Positions 1-4,988 are shown, counted from the stretch's first letter. The stretch: 9,325 bases of DNA from an uncultured Collinsella sp. (GCA_902493615.1 CABUQK010000079.1:1-9325), one strand, 5' to 3'. Notes: generated by a model not told the origin, from the sequence alone. A program made the numbers and translations.

Positions 1-262
1 CGAGGCCGGGCAGGTAGGCGACCCCGAGCCCCGCGGCGCGGGCCCGCCTCACGGCGAGGGACCCTATGTTGCGGAACTGGTCGACGACGACGAGCGTGCC
101 GGCGGGCGCGGAGGCGAACAGCGCGTCGAGCTCGGCCTCCCTGTTGCGGACGGGGGCGCTGGCCAGCACCTCCCCGTCGCGGTCGACCAGGCAGGCCCAG
201 TGAGATGACTTGCCGACGTCCAGGCCGAGCACGGCCGCGGGCCTGGTGGATGGCGCTTTCAC
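1..262 (-). CDS. IS110-family transposase, N-terminal part (runs off window)
   Basis: Translation from a GTG at 262 gives 87 residues before the window edge. The start is supported by a GGAAGG ribosome binding site about 8 nt upstream. Residues 11-18 read VLGLDVGK, with the first catalytic Asp of the RuvC-like DEDD domain at residue 15. Residues 58-62 read VVVDQ, where IS621-type enzymes have Glu; from memory, actinobacterial IS110 members commonly carry Asp-Gln here. The sequence then reads IGSLAVRRARAAGLGVAYLP, typical of the family. Such enzymes are RNA-guided recombinases that use a bridge RNA to pair donor and target DNA, with a catalytic Ser in the C-terminal Tnp domain (not visible here). 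Whether the full gene is intact cannot be judged. Confidence 0.9.
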   Translation of the reverse strand, partial: MKAPSTRPAAVLGLDVGKSSHWACLVDRDGEVLASAPVRNREAELDALFASAPAGTLVVVDQFRNIGSLAVRRARAAGLGVAYLPGL

Positions 263-300
263 GGTGGTATCCTTCCGGTAGTCGTTCGACCGGATGGCCT

Positions 301-365
301 CCCCCTCGGCACTCACATTACCAGCCGCGGCGCCTGCCCGGCACTTTCCTATCAGCCGTCGGGGG
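301..365 (-). other. Donor-binding loop of the bridge RNA
   Basis: The outer stem pairs CCCCC and CGGC (355-365) with GCCG and GGGGG (301-310), separated by a small internal mismatch. The inner hairpin at 324-342 is GCCGGGC-AGGC-GCC-G-CGGC. The right half of the internal loop holds GTAATG (316-321), complementary to CATTAC, which is the second core base plus the first five bases of the element. The left half (343-354, TGATAGGAAAGT on the minus strand) should hold the left donor guide, which would match the unseen right end of the element. Confidence 0.73.
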
Positions 366-369
366 CGGC

Positions 370-436
370 GCGCCCCGCGCCGGCAGCACCCAACAGGCCC
401 TCTCGGGGGCAGGGACGTTCGGCCGTGCGCGGGCGC
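370..436 (-). other. Target-binding loop of the bridge RNA
   Basis: The minus-strand arms at 422-436 and 370-384 pair along almost their whole length (GCGCCC, GCGC and CGGC blocks, with one bulged base on each side). They enclose an internal loop split by the inner hairpin GCCC-CCGAGA-GGGC (397-410). On the 5' side of the loop, 413-420 reads GAACGTCC, the same as the flanking DNA on the left of the insertion. On the 3' side, 389-393 reads TTGGG, complementary to CCCAA. Together they specify GAACGT-CC-CCAA. Confidence 0.75.
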
Positions 437-472
437 CCGGTCGGCGGCCCGTTCTGGGCGCGCCTCAATCGT

Positions 473-493
473 AGCCCGAGACGGTCCCGGGCT
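473..493 (-). other. 5' hairpin at the start of the bridge RNA
   Basis: On the minus strand AGCCCGGGA and TCTCGGGCT pair around a CCG loop, nine pairs including one G-U. It sits about 18 bp inside the element end. A weak -10-like TACAGT lies 10 bp before it, which could pair with a -35 from the right end once the element is circular, as described for IS110 elements. The hairpin is directly visible; its role is inference. Confidence 0.6.
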
Positions 494-511
494 GACAATT
501 TCGACTGTAAT

Positions 512-533
512 GGACGTTCTTAAACGACTAGTC
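512..533 (+). repeat. Dispersed repeat copy interrupted by the IS110 element
   Basis: This 22-bp segment is repeated perfectly in inverted orientation at 1576-1597. It contains GGACGTTCTTAAAC followed by the self-complementary octamer GACTAGTC (526-533). In the other copy the repeat continues with GGGG on the GGACGTTC side; here it changes abruptly into the IS end, marking the insertion point. Confidence 0.8.
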
Positions 534-536
534 ACT

Positions 537-574
537 GGGGACACTCTTCGCAAAAAGCCGCAAGGACTGTCCCC
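537..574. repeat. Imperfect hairpin module of the dispersed repeat
   Basis: GGGGACA (537-543) is complementary to TGTCCCC (568-574), and the inner segments TCTTCGC and GCAAGGA also pair partly around AAAAAGCC. The right arm CAAGGACTGTCCC (562-573) recurs as CAAGGAGTGTCCC at 3588-3600. Lying just downstream of the HAD gene, it may help end its transcription, but there is no clean T-tract. Confidence 0.55.
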
Positions 575-608
575 CACTGTCGGCAGAAAAGGAACGTCCC
601 CATCTGCC
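568..608. repeat. GGAACGTCCCC repeat, copy 1
   Basis: This 41-bp unit aligns without gaps to 3595-3635. Both share AAAAGGAACGTCCCCA. Here GGCAG and CTGCC flank this core and can pair; in the other copy the arms are GGCAC and GTGCC, so the changed bases keep the stem. This copy ends three bases before the HAD stop codon. Confidence 0.75.
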
Positions 609-611
609 GGA

Positions 612-1406
612 TTAGGAGAGACTCTCCAGCACGCGACGGAGCTCCTGCTGGACGGCGTGGTCGCGATTACAACCCACCACGCGATCGGCCACTGCCTTGA
701 GCGCGGGGCGCGCGTTTTCCATCGCGCAGCCCGTACCGACAAAGCGAATGATCTCGTAGTCGTTCATCGAGTCGCCAAACGCCATAACCTCGTCGCGTTC
801 GACTCCATAGTGCTCCATGAGCTGTGCGATGCCCGAGGCCTTCGACACGCCGGGCTGCATGGCATCGATCCACGCGTTGCCCGAAGGCGCAAAAGTAAAG
901 AGCTGACCGAGTTCGCGCTGTAGTACGTAAGCGCTGTCCATAACGGCACCGTCATCGCAAAAGATACTCGCCTTGATGATATTTACGCTGGGATCGGGCA
1001 GCTCCCAAATGCGCTCGGCATTGGGAAGGTCCTTATCGACCTCACGCACGAACTTGCACTCGTCATCGAGCAAGAAGGACTTGGTTCGGTCAAAAAGTGC
1101 AAGATGCAGATTGGGAAACGTCGCGACGGCCTGGGCGAGCCTTCGAATCGCCAGGTGCGAATACACCTCGCGGTCTACCATCTTACCGTCGGCGTAGACC
1201 TGGGCGCCGTTAGCGGCGACAAAGTCCATCTTGTCGCGAACAGGTGCAAAGAACTCGCACAGGCGGTCGTAACGACGGCCTGACGATGCGGCGAAATGCA
1301 CGCCATGCTCGTGTAGCGCCAGAATCAGTTCGTAGGTCTCGGGAGGCACCTGGCCGTTTTCGTCAAGCAACGTGCCGTCCATATCGGATGCAATCAGTTT
1401 AAACAT
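612..1406 (-). CDS. Cof-type HAD-superfamily (IIB) sugar/nucleotide phosphatase
   Basis: This is a 264-residue cytoplasmic hydrolase of the Cof/YidA class, which dephosphorylates small phosphorylated metabolites through a phospho-Asp intermediate and Mg2+. Motif I is DMDGT with the nucleophile Asp8 and the acid/base Asp10; motif II is SSGR around residues 41-44; Lys189 in GVSKASG is the motif III lysine; motif IV is GDSMND at 211-216. A large C2 cap lies between residues about 85 and 185. Length is normal for the family and the protein appears complete. The ATG at 1406 has an AAGGGAG ribosome binding site 7 nt upstream. That site is buried in a 62-nt hairpin, suggesting post-transcriptional control. 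The gene stands alone between two inverted copies of a dispersed repeat. The substrate cannot be deduced from sequence. Confidence 0.92.
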   Translation of the reverse strand: MFKLIASDMDGTLLDENGQVPPETYELILALHEHGVHFAASSGRRYDRLCEFFAPVRDKMDFVAANGAQVYADGKMVDREVYSHLAIRRLAQAVATFPNLHLALFDRTKSFLLDDECKFVREVDKDLPNAERIWELPDPSVNIIKASIFCDDGAVMDSAYVLQRELGQLFTFAPSGNAWIDAMQPGVSKASGIAQLMEHYGVERDEVMAFGDSMNDYEIIRFVGTGCAMENARPALKAVADRVVGCNRDHAVQQELRRVLESLS

Positions 1407-1411
1407 AGAAA

Positions 1412-1473
1412 AGCTCCCTTCGGGCTTGATGGAATCGGACGTATATCCAATTCCAACGTACCCAAAGGGAGCT
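1412..1473 (-). promoter_or_regulatory. Long 5'-leader hairpin covering the HAD ribosome binding site
   Basis: On the minus strand the two halves pair in one register without bulges: 26 of 29 positions pair around an ATAC tetraloop at 1441-1444, with three mismatches near the middle. Four pairs are G-U in the HAD mRNA sense; on the opposite strand these would be A-C mismatches, which favours function in the HAD transcript. The ribosome binding site AAGGGAG (1414-1420) is wholly inside the 3' arm. The hairpin is followed by TTTTCT and then the start codon, so it could also act as a weak terminator. Confidence 0.7.
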
Positions 1474-1476
1474 CAA

Positions 1477-1505
1477 ATAAGACTCTGCGGGCGTAAACGT
1501 TACAA
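1477..1505 (-). promoter_or_regulatory. Candidate promoter of the HAD gene
   Basis: On the minus strand TTGTAA (1500-1505) and TCTTAT (1477-1482) are separated by 17 bp; each matches the sigma-70 consensus at 4 of 6 positions. The predicted start near 1470 falls at the 5' edge of the leader hairpin, so most of the hairpin would be transcribed. The match is modest. Confidence 0.4.
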
Positions 1506-1575
1506 GGACCTAGCAAATAGCTCACACATGCCAGAGGTCTCACGGTCGCGGCGTCAGGCGACACGCCACCCCGAC

Positions 1576-1610
1576 GACTAGTCGTTTAAGAACGTCCCCG
1601 ATGACTAGTC
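1576..1610. repeat. GACTAGTC repeat, tandem unit at the ade 3' end
   Basis: Two copies of the self-complementary octamer GACTAGTC (1576-1583 and 1603-1610) are 27 bp apart, with GTTTAAGAACGTCCCCGAT between them. Positions 1576-1597 are the perfect inverted match of 512-533. The TAG stop of ade (1605-1607) lies inside the second octamer. The stretch 1407-1575 otherwise holds only the HAD leader and promoter and a weak 5-bp hairpin (GGCGT/ACGCC near 1550-1567). Confidence 0.75.
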
Positions 1611-3425
1611 GGCGTAGGTGAAGGTCGTGACGTCGAACATGCCCTCGGGGCGGATGCGGAGCGTCGGGATCACCGGCAGGGGCAGGAAAATGATGCCCAT
1701 GATGGGGTCGAGCGGCGGCTCGATGCCCATGGCACGCGCCTTGACCATAAAGTCGTCGTGCTGCGCGGCGACATCCTCGGCCGTGCCCTCGCTCATCAGG
1801 CCACCGAGCGCCAGCGGAATGCGCGCCACGACCTCGCCGTTGCGCACCAGCACGTGACCGCCCTGGCCCACGGCATCAACGGCGGCCATCATATCGGCGG
1901 CGTTGTCGCCCACGACGCACACGTTGTGCGAGTCGTGTCCGATCGTCGAGGCGATGGCACCACCCGTGATGGTAAAGCCGCGCACCCAGCCGCGGCCGAT
2001 ATGCTTGCCAACGAGTCCCAGGCCAGCGGGGCCGTCACCGTCGGCGCCCTCGGCCTGCAGCGACACGCCGCGGCCGTGGCGCTCGATCAGCATAATACGG
2101 CGCAGGCCCTCGGCGCTCTCGGGACGAACCATGCCCGTGATGGCCTTGCCCGGCACCACGTCAATCACGGCCTCGCCCGGCTTAAAGGCATAGTCGAATA
2201 CGTCGAGCGAAAGCTTCGGCAGCTTAACGGAGGCGCGCAGCTCATCGGCAAGGGCCGCAACCTCGGCCATCTCGGGTGCGATCTCGCCCACAAAGGTGCC
2301 GTCCTGCGCCACCAGGGCACCGGCGGCATATACACGATGCGGAGCCGTGGCAAACGTCAGGTCATTGAGCACCAGCAGGTCGGCACGCTTGCCCGGGGCA
2401 ATCGCACCGCGGAGCTCGTGCGGGTCGCGGCAGCCGTGATCCAGGCCAAACGCCTCGGCCGTGGAGAGGGACGCCATAGAGATAGCGACCACGGGGTCGA
2501 TACCGGCCTCAATCGCCACGCGGCAGGCATTGTCGATCATGCCGGTTGCAAGCGCATCGGAAGGAGCGCGGTCGTCAGTCGCAAAGCAGCAGCGGCGGGC
2601 GCGCGCGGGATTCTCCAGCAGCATCGGCGACAGGTTGGCCAGATCATGGCTGCACGTACCCTCGCGCAGCATCACGTACATGCCGCGAGACAGCTTGTCG
2701 AGCGCCTCCTCGGGAATCGTCGACTCGTGGTCGGCAATAATACCCGCCGCGGCATAGGCATTGAGGTCCTTGCCGGCAACGAGCGGCGCATGGCCGTCGA
2801 CCTGCTTGGACGGCGTCTGGTTGGCAGCATCGATGCGAGCGCAGGTCTCGGGATCGGCCATAAAGACGCCCGGCAGGTTCATCATCTCGCCCAGGCCAAA
2901 AACGTCGCCCGGATGCTCGGCAAAAAACGCCTGCATGTCAGCAGCGGTAATCACAGCGCCCGCTTGCTCATCGGGCAGCGCGGGCACGCATGAGGGCATC
3001 ATGTACTTGATGGAAATGGGCGCGCGGCGACCGTCCTCGATCATAAAGCGCAGGCCGTCGAGCCCCGCCACGTTGGCGATCTCGTGGCTGTCGGCAATGG
3101 CGGTGGTGGTACCGCGCGTCGCCGCCATGCGCGCATACTCGGCGGGACGGATGTTCGAGGACTCAATGTGCAGATGTCCGTCGATAAAGCCGGGGGCGAG
3201 ATAGCGGCCCTGGCAGTCAATGACCTCGGCAGCCTCGTAGGTGCCGGCGGCATCGTCGCGACCATCGTAGAGCACGCCGACGATCACACCGTCCTTGACG
3301 GCAACGCTGCCGGGCGCCACACGCTGGCCATACACGTCGACAATCTGCGCATTGATAAACAGCGTGTCGACGGGCACGCGGCCCTCGGCGGCCTCGATCA
3401 CAGACCTCATGACCTCAACGGACAT
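1605..3425 (-). CDS. ade: Adenine deaminase
   Basis: The enzyme converts adenine to hypoxanthine and ammonia in purine salvage, in the cytoplasm, and belongs to the amidohydrolase superfamily (AdeC/Ade type). The 606-residue product has the usual length. After an N-terminal beta domain, residues 79-90 read GFIDGHLHIESS, with metal ligands His84 and His86. Further family signatures are SHE at 113-115, GLGEMM at 178-182, DGHAP at 210-214, ADHES at 231-235 and FATDD at 281-285; the C-terminal ade domain follows. An in-frame ORF extends upstream to 3602, but the ATG at 3425 is chosen because AAAGGAG lies 5 nt before it, and the extension would cross a promoter and a terminator. The stop codon lies inside a dispersed repeat. 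The leader carries an intrinsic terminator, which suggests attenuation. Confidence 0.95.
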   Translation of the reverse strand: MSVEVMRSVIEAAEGRVPVDTLFINAQIVDVYGQRVAPGSVAVKDGVIVGVLYDGRDDAAGTYEAAEVIDCQGRYLAPGFIDGHLHIESSNIRPAEYARMAATRGTTTAIADSHEIANVAGLDGLRFMIEDGRRAPISIKYMMPSCVPALPDEQAGAVITAADMQAFFAEHPGDVFGLGEMMNLPGVFMADPETCARIDAANQTPSKQVDGHAPLVAGKDLNAYAAAGIIADHESTIPEEALDKLSRGMYVMLREGTCSHDLANLSPMLLENPARARRCCFATDDRAPSDALATGMIDNACRVAIEAGIDPVVAISMASLSTAEAFGLDHGCRDPHELRGAIAPGKRADLLVLNDLTFATAPHRVYAAGALVAQDGTFVGEIAPEMAEVAALADELRASVKLPKLSLDVFDYAFKPGEAVIDVVPGKAITGMVRPESAEGLRRIMLIERHGRGVSLQAEGADGDGPAGLGLVGKHIGRGWVRGFTITGGAIASTIGHDSHNVCVVGDNAADMMAAVDAVGQGGHVLVRNGEVVARIPLALGGLMSEGTAEDVAAQHDDFMVKARAMGIEPPLDPIMGIIFLPLPVIPTLRIRPEGMFDVTTFTYAD

Positions 3426-3445
3426 ACATACTCCTTTAACCGTAG

Positions 3446-3481
3446 AAAAAAGCTGCGGAGCGGACAGACCTTCACCGCAGC
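3446..3481 (-). terminator. Intrinsic terminator in the ade 5' leader (candidate attenuator)
   Basis: On the minus strand GCTGCGG (3475-3481) pairs with CCGCAGC (3452-3458) across a 16-nt loop and is followed directly by TTTTTT (3446-3451). It lies downstream of the predicted ade promoter and only nine bases before the ribosome binding site (3431-3437). Read-through would therefore be needed for ade expression. No known purine riboswitch core is recognisable in the roughly 60-nt leader. Confidence 0.65.
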
Positions 3482-3493
3482 AGACCAATAGCC

Positions 3494-3521
3494 ATTGTAT
3501 GCCCAAACGATGGGTCAACAA
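3494..3521 (-). promoter_or_regulatory. Candidate promoter of ade
   Basis: TTGTTG (3516-3521) and TACAAT (3494-3499) on the minus strand are 16 bp apart; the -10 matches the sigma-70 consensus at 5 of 6 positions. The predicted start near 3487 lies just ahead of the leader terminator. An alternative -35, TTGACC, is only 13 bp from the -10 and is less likely. Confidence 0.5.
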
Positions 3522-3551
3522 TACGCCTCTCCGCTTAACGGCACACGCCAC

Positions 3552-3584
3552 TTGGTGCAATGAGGAGAGGTTGCTTTGCACCAA
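3552..3584. repeat. 9-bp inverted repeat upstream of the ade promoter
   Basis: TTGGTGCAA (3552-3560) is the exact reverse complement of TTGCACCAA (3576-3584), with a 15-bp spacer. It lies about 30 bp upstream of the -35 of ade and next to the GGAACGTCCCC repeat. It may be another module of the dispersed repeat or an operator; the sequence alone does not decide. Confidence 0.55.
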
Positions 3585-3594
3585 TGACAAGGAG

Positions 3595-3635
3595 TGTCCC
3601 AAAGTGCCGGCACAAAAGGAACGTCCCCAAGTGCC
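3595..3635. repeat. GGAACGTCCCC repeat, copy 2
   Basis: This unit aligns gap-free with 568-608. It carries GTGCCGGCAC (self-complementary, 3604-3613), then AAAAGGAACGTCCCCAA, then GTGCC (3631-3635), which can pair with GGCAC. It contains an exact copy of the sequence predicted from the IS110 target guides (3619-3630). It abuts the tyrS terminator. Confidence 0.75.
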
Positions 3636-3672
3636 AAAAAAGGCCGCAGTCGGGATTCCCGGCTGCGGCCTT
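3636..3672 (-). terminator. Intrinsic terminator of tyrS
   Basis: On the minus strand AAGGCCGCAG and CGGG pair with CCCG and CTGCGGCCTT around AAT, one mismatch inside, followed by a six-T tract. It begins 28 bp after the tyrS stop codon. Because its arms also have A-rich flanks, it could terminate in both directions, but no plus-strand gene leads into it. Confidence 0.9.
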
Positions 3673-3699
3673 ATTGCACTTGTGAGGTCAACTCGCTCG

Positions 3700-4911
3700 T
3701 TAGACCAACTTGAAGCCCTTGCGCTTGCCTACGGAGAGGGTGTCGCCCAGCTTAAGGGCACTAGGGTCGATGTTGTAGCTCTTGGGAGCCACGGCCTTGC
3801 CGTTGATCTTGACACCGCCGCCGTCGATATCGCGACGAGCCTGGCCGGCGCTCGCCGAAAGACCCAAGTCCTTGAGCAGGCCGGCGAGGTAGATCTGGCC
3901 CTCGTCGTTAACAGTCAGCTCAACGTGCTTCTCGGGGAAGTCGGCGAGCTGGCCCTCCTTGAACACGCGGTCGAACTCGGCCTGAGCCTCGTCGCCGGCA
4001 CCGGCGCCGTGGTAGGTGTCGCACAGGTCGCGGCCCAGAGCGCGCTTGAGCTCGTAGGGGTCGGCAGAACCATCGGCCAGGGCGGCGTCGATCTTGTCGA
4101 CCTCGGCCGGGGTGAGCGAGCTGGCCAGACGATAGTACTTGCCGATCATCTCGTCGGGGATGGACATGGTCTTGCCGAACATATCCTTGGGGGCGTCGGT
4201 CAGGCCGATGTAGTTGCCATAGGACTTGGACATCTTACGAACGCCATCGGTGCCCTCGAGCAGCGGCATGGTGAGCGCGATCTGGGGCTCCATACCCATC
4301 TTCTCCATGAGCTCACGGCCGGCGAGCAGGTTGAAGAGCTGATCGGTGCCGCCCATCTCCACGTCGGCCTTGATCTGCACAGAGTCGAAAGCCTGCATCA
4401 CGGGATACAGGAACTCATGCAGGGCGATCGGCGTCTGAGACTGGTAGCGCTTGGTAAAGTCGTCGCGCTCAAGAATGCGGGCAACGGTGAACTTGGAGCA
4501 CACCTGCAGCAGGCCGGCCAGATCCATCGAAAGGATCCAATCGCCGTTGTGCACGATGGTGGTCTTCTCGGGGTCCAGGATCTTCATGGCCTGGCTCACG
4601 TAGGTCTCGGCGTTGGCCTCGATCTGCTCCTGCGAAAGCTGCGGACGCGTGGAGTTCTTGCCCGAGGGGTCACCAATCAACGCGGTACCGTTGCCGATGA
4701 TGAGGGTGACGTTGTGGCCCAGGTCCTGGAACTGGCGCATCTTGCGCAGCGGCACGGCATGGCCCAGGTGCAGGTCGGGGCTGGTGGGGTCGACGCCGAG
4801 CTTGATGTTGAGGGGCTCGCCCTTCTCAAGCTTCTTGCGAAGGTCGGCCTCGGGAACGATCTGCGCGGCGCCCGAGGTGATGATACGCATTTGCTCGTCA
4901 ACAGACAGCAT
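3700..4911 (-). CDS. tyrS: Tyrosine--tRNA ligase
   Basis: This class I aminoacyl-tRNA synthetase activates tyrosine with ATP and charges tRNA-Tyr in the cytoplasm. The 403-residue length is normal. The HIGH-type signature is HLGH at residues 48-51, in PDLHLGHAVPLRKM, and the KMSKS loop is exact at 226-230. GNGTALIGDPSGK at 73-85 and GGTDQLFN at 187-194 are typical of the TyrZ-like type 2 subfamily. A C-terminal S4 RNA-binding domain spans about 342-403. AAAGGAGG lies before the ATG at 4911. The gene is transcribed behind the U32 gene with a 96-bp gap that carries its own candidate promoter and a hairpin, and it ends at a strong intrinsic terminator. No T-box leader motif is visible. Confidence 0.97.
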   Translation of the reverse strand: MLSVDEQMRIITSGAAQIVPEADLRKKLEKGEPLNIKLGVDPTSPDLHLGHAVPLRKMRQFQDLGHNVTLIIGNGTALIGDPSGKNSTRPQLSQEQIEANAETYVSQAMKILDPEKTTIVHNGDWILSMDLAGLLQVCSKFTVARILERDDFTKRYQSQTPIALHEFLYPVMQAFDSVQIKADVEMGGTDQLFNLLAGRELMEKMGMEPQIALTMPLLEGTDGVRKMSKSYGNYIGLTDAPKDMFGKTMSIPDEMIGKYYRLASSLTPAEVDKIDAALADGSADPYELKRALGRDLCDTYHGAGAGDEAQAEFDRVFKEGQLADFPEKHVELTVNDEGQIYLAGLLKDLGLSASAGQARRDIDGGGVKINGKAVAPKSYNIDPSALKLGDTLSVGKRKGFKLV

Positions 4912-4933
4912 TGGGTATCCTCCTTTTGCTATA

Positions 4934-4958
4934 GCACCCTCGCCGAAAACGGCGGTGC
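4934..4958 (-). promoter_or_regulatory. Hairpin in the tyrS leader
   Basis: CGCCG and CGGCG pair around AAAA (plus-strand reading), extended by GCAC/GTGC with a 3-nt bulge. It lies between the U32 stop codon and the tyrS ribosome binding site. No T-tract follows on either strand, so it is not a clear terminator; it may stabilise the leader or be a processing site. Confidence 0.4.
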
Positions 4959-4979
4959 TGGAAGTCCATAAACTCTCTT

Positions 4980-4988
4980 ATGATAACA
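4980..4988 (-). promoter_or_regulatory. Candidate extended -10 promoter of tyrS
   Basis: The minus strand reads TG-T-TATCAT, an extended -10 with 5 of 6 consensus matches in the hexamer. No good -35 is seen at the usual distance, which is tolerated for extended -10 promoters. It would give a leader of about 60 nt containing the 4934-4958 hairpin. Confidence 0.35.

Larger units (their letters stand above)
298..495 (-). ncRNA. Predicted IS110 bridge RNA
   Basis: Read on the minus strand, the non-coding left end forms three consecutive structures. (1) A 5' hairpin at 473-493, with a 9-bp stem including one G-U pair and a CCG loop. (2) A target-binding loop at 370-436: outer stem 422-436 with 370-384, inner hairpin 397-410, left guide GAACGTCC at 413-420, right guide TTGGG at 389-393. 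(3) A donor-binding loop at 301-365: outer stem 355-365 with 301-310, inner hairpin 324-342, right guide GTAATG at 316-321, left guide within 343-354. The right donor guide is the exact complement of CATTAC, the element's terminus plus one core base. The left target guide equals the flanking DNA. Length, about 200 nt, is close to the known IS621 bridge RNA. The fold was done by eye; ends are approximate. Transcription probably needs a promoter formed at the circular junction. Confidence 0.78.
1..511 (-). mobile_element. IS110-family insertion sequence, left end (partial)
   Basis: The element consists of the transposase start (1-262) preceded by about 250 bp of GC-rich non-coding left end, the arrangement of the IS110 subgroup, in which the bridge RNA lies upstream of the transposase. 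The outer boundary is set near 511 because a dispersed repeat (512-533, second copy inverted at 1576-1597) begins there. Read on the minus strand, the flank ends GAACGTCC and the element begins ATTACAG. The shared CC (512-513) is the likely core dinucleotide. IS110 elements usually lack terminal inverted repeats, and none is seen. The right end lies outside the window. Boundary precision is about 2 bp, by inference. Confidence 0.82.

Noticed and set aside
537..608. CRISPR-like repeats
   Set aside because: The repeats are few, differ in spacing and arms, and are dispersed palindromic units rather than a regular array.
294..923. Plus-strand open frame spanning the IS left end and the HAD 3' end
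   Set aside because: It crosses the IS boundary and lies antisense to two supported features; Arg/Ala-rich composition.
1758..2993. Plus-strand open frame of 411 codons antisense to ade
   Set aside because: Shadow frame in GC-rich DNA, no ribosome binding site or recognisable motif, and ade is unambiguous.
3426..3490. Purine riboswitch upstream of ade
   Set aside because: The leader is too short and lacks the conserved purine aptamer core; only the terminator is supported.
3426..3602. N-terminal extension of adenine deaminase by 59 residues
   Set aside because: It would translate across the ade promoter, an intrinsic terminator and a dispersed repeat; the ATG at 3425 has a good ribosome binding site and the family's normal N-terminus.
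3295..4971. Plus-strand open frame of 558 codons antisense to tyrS and the ade start
   Set aside because: It lies opposite tyrS and ade, whose motifs and ribosome binding sites are clear; the translation is low-complexity Leu/Gly/Val/His typical of a GC-rich antisense shadow.
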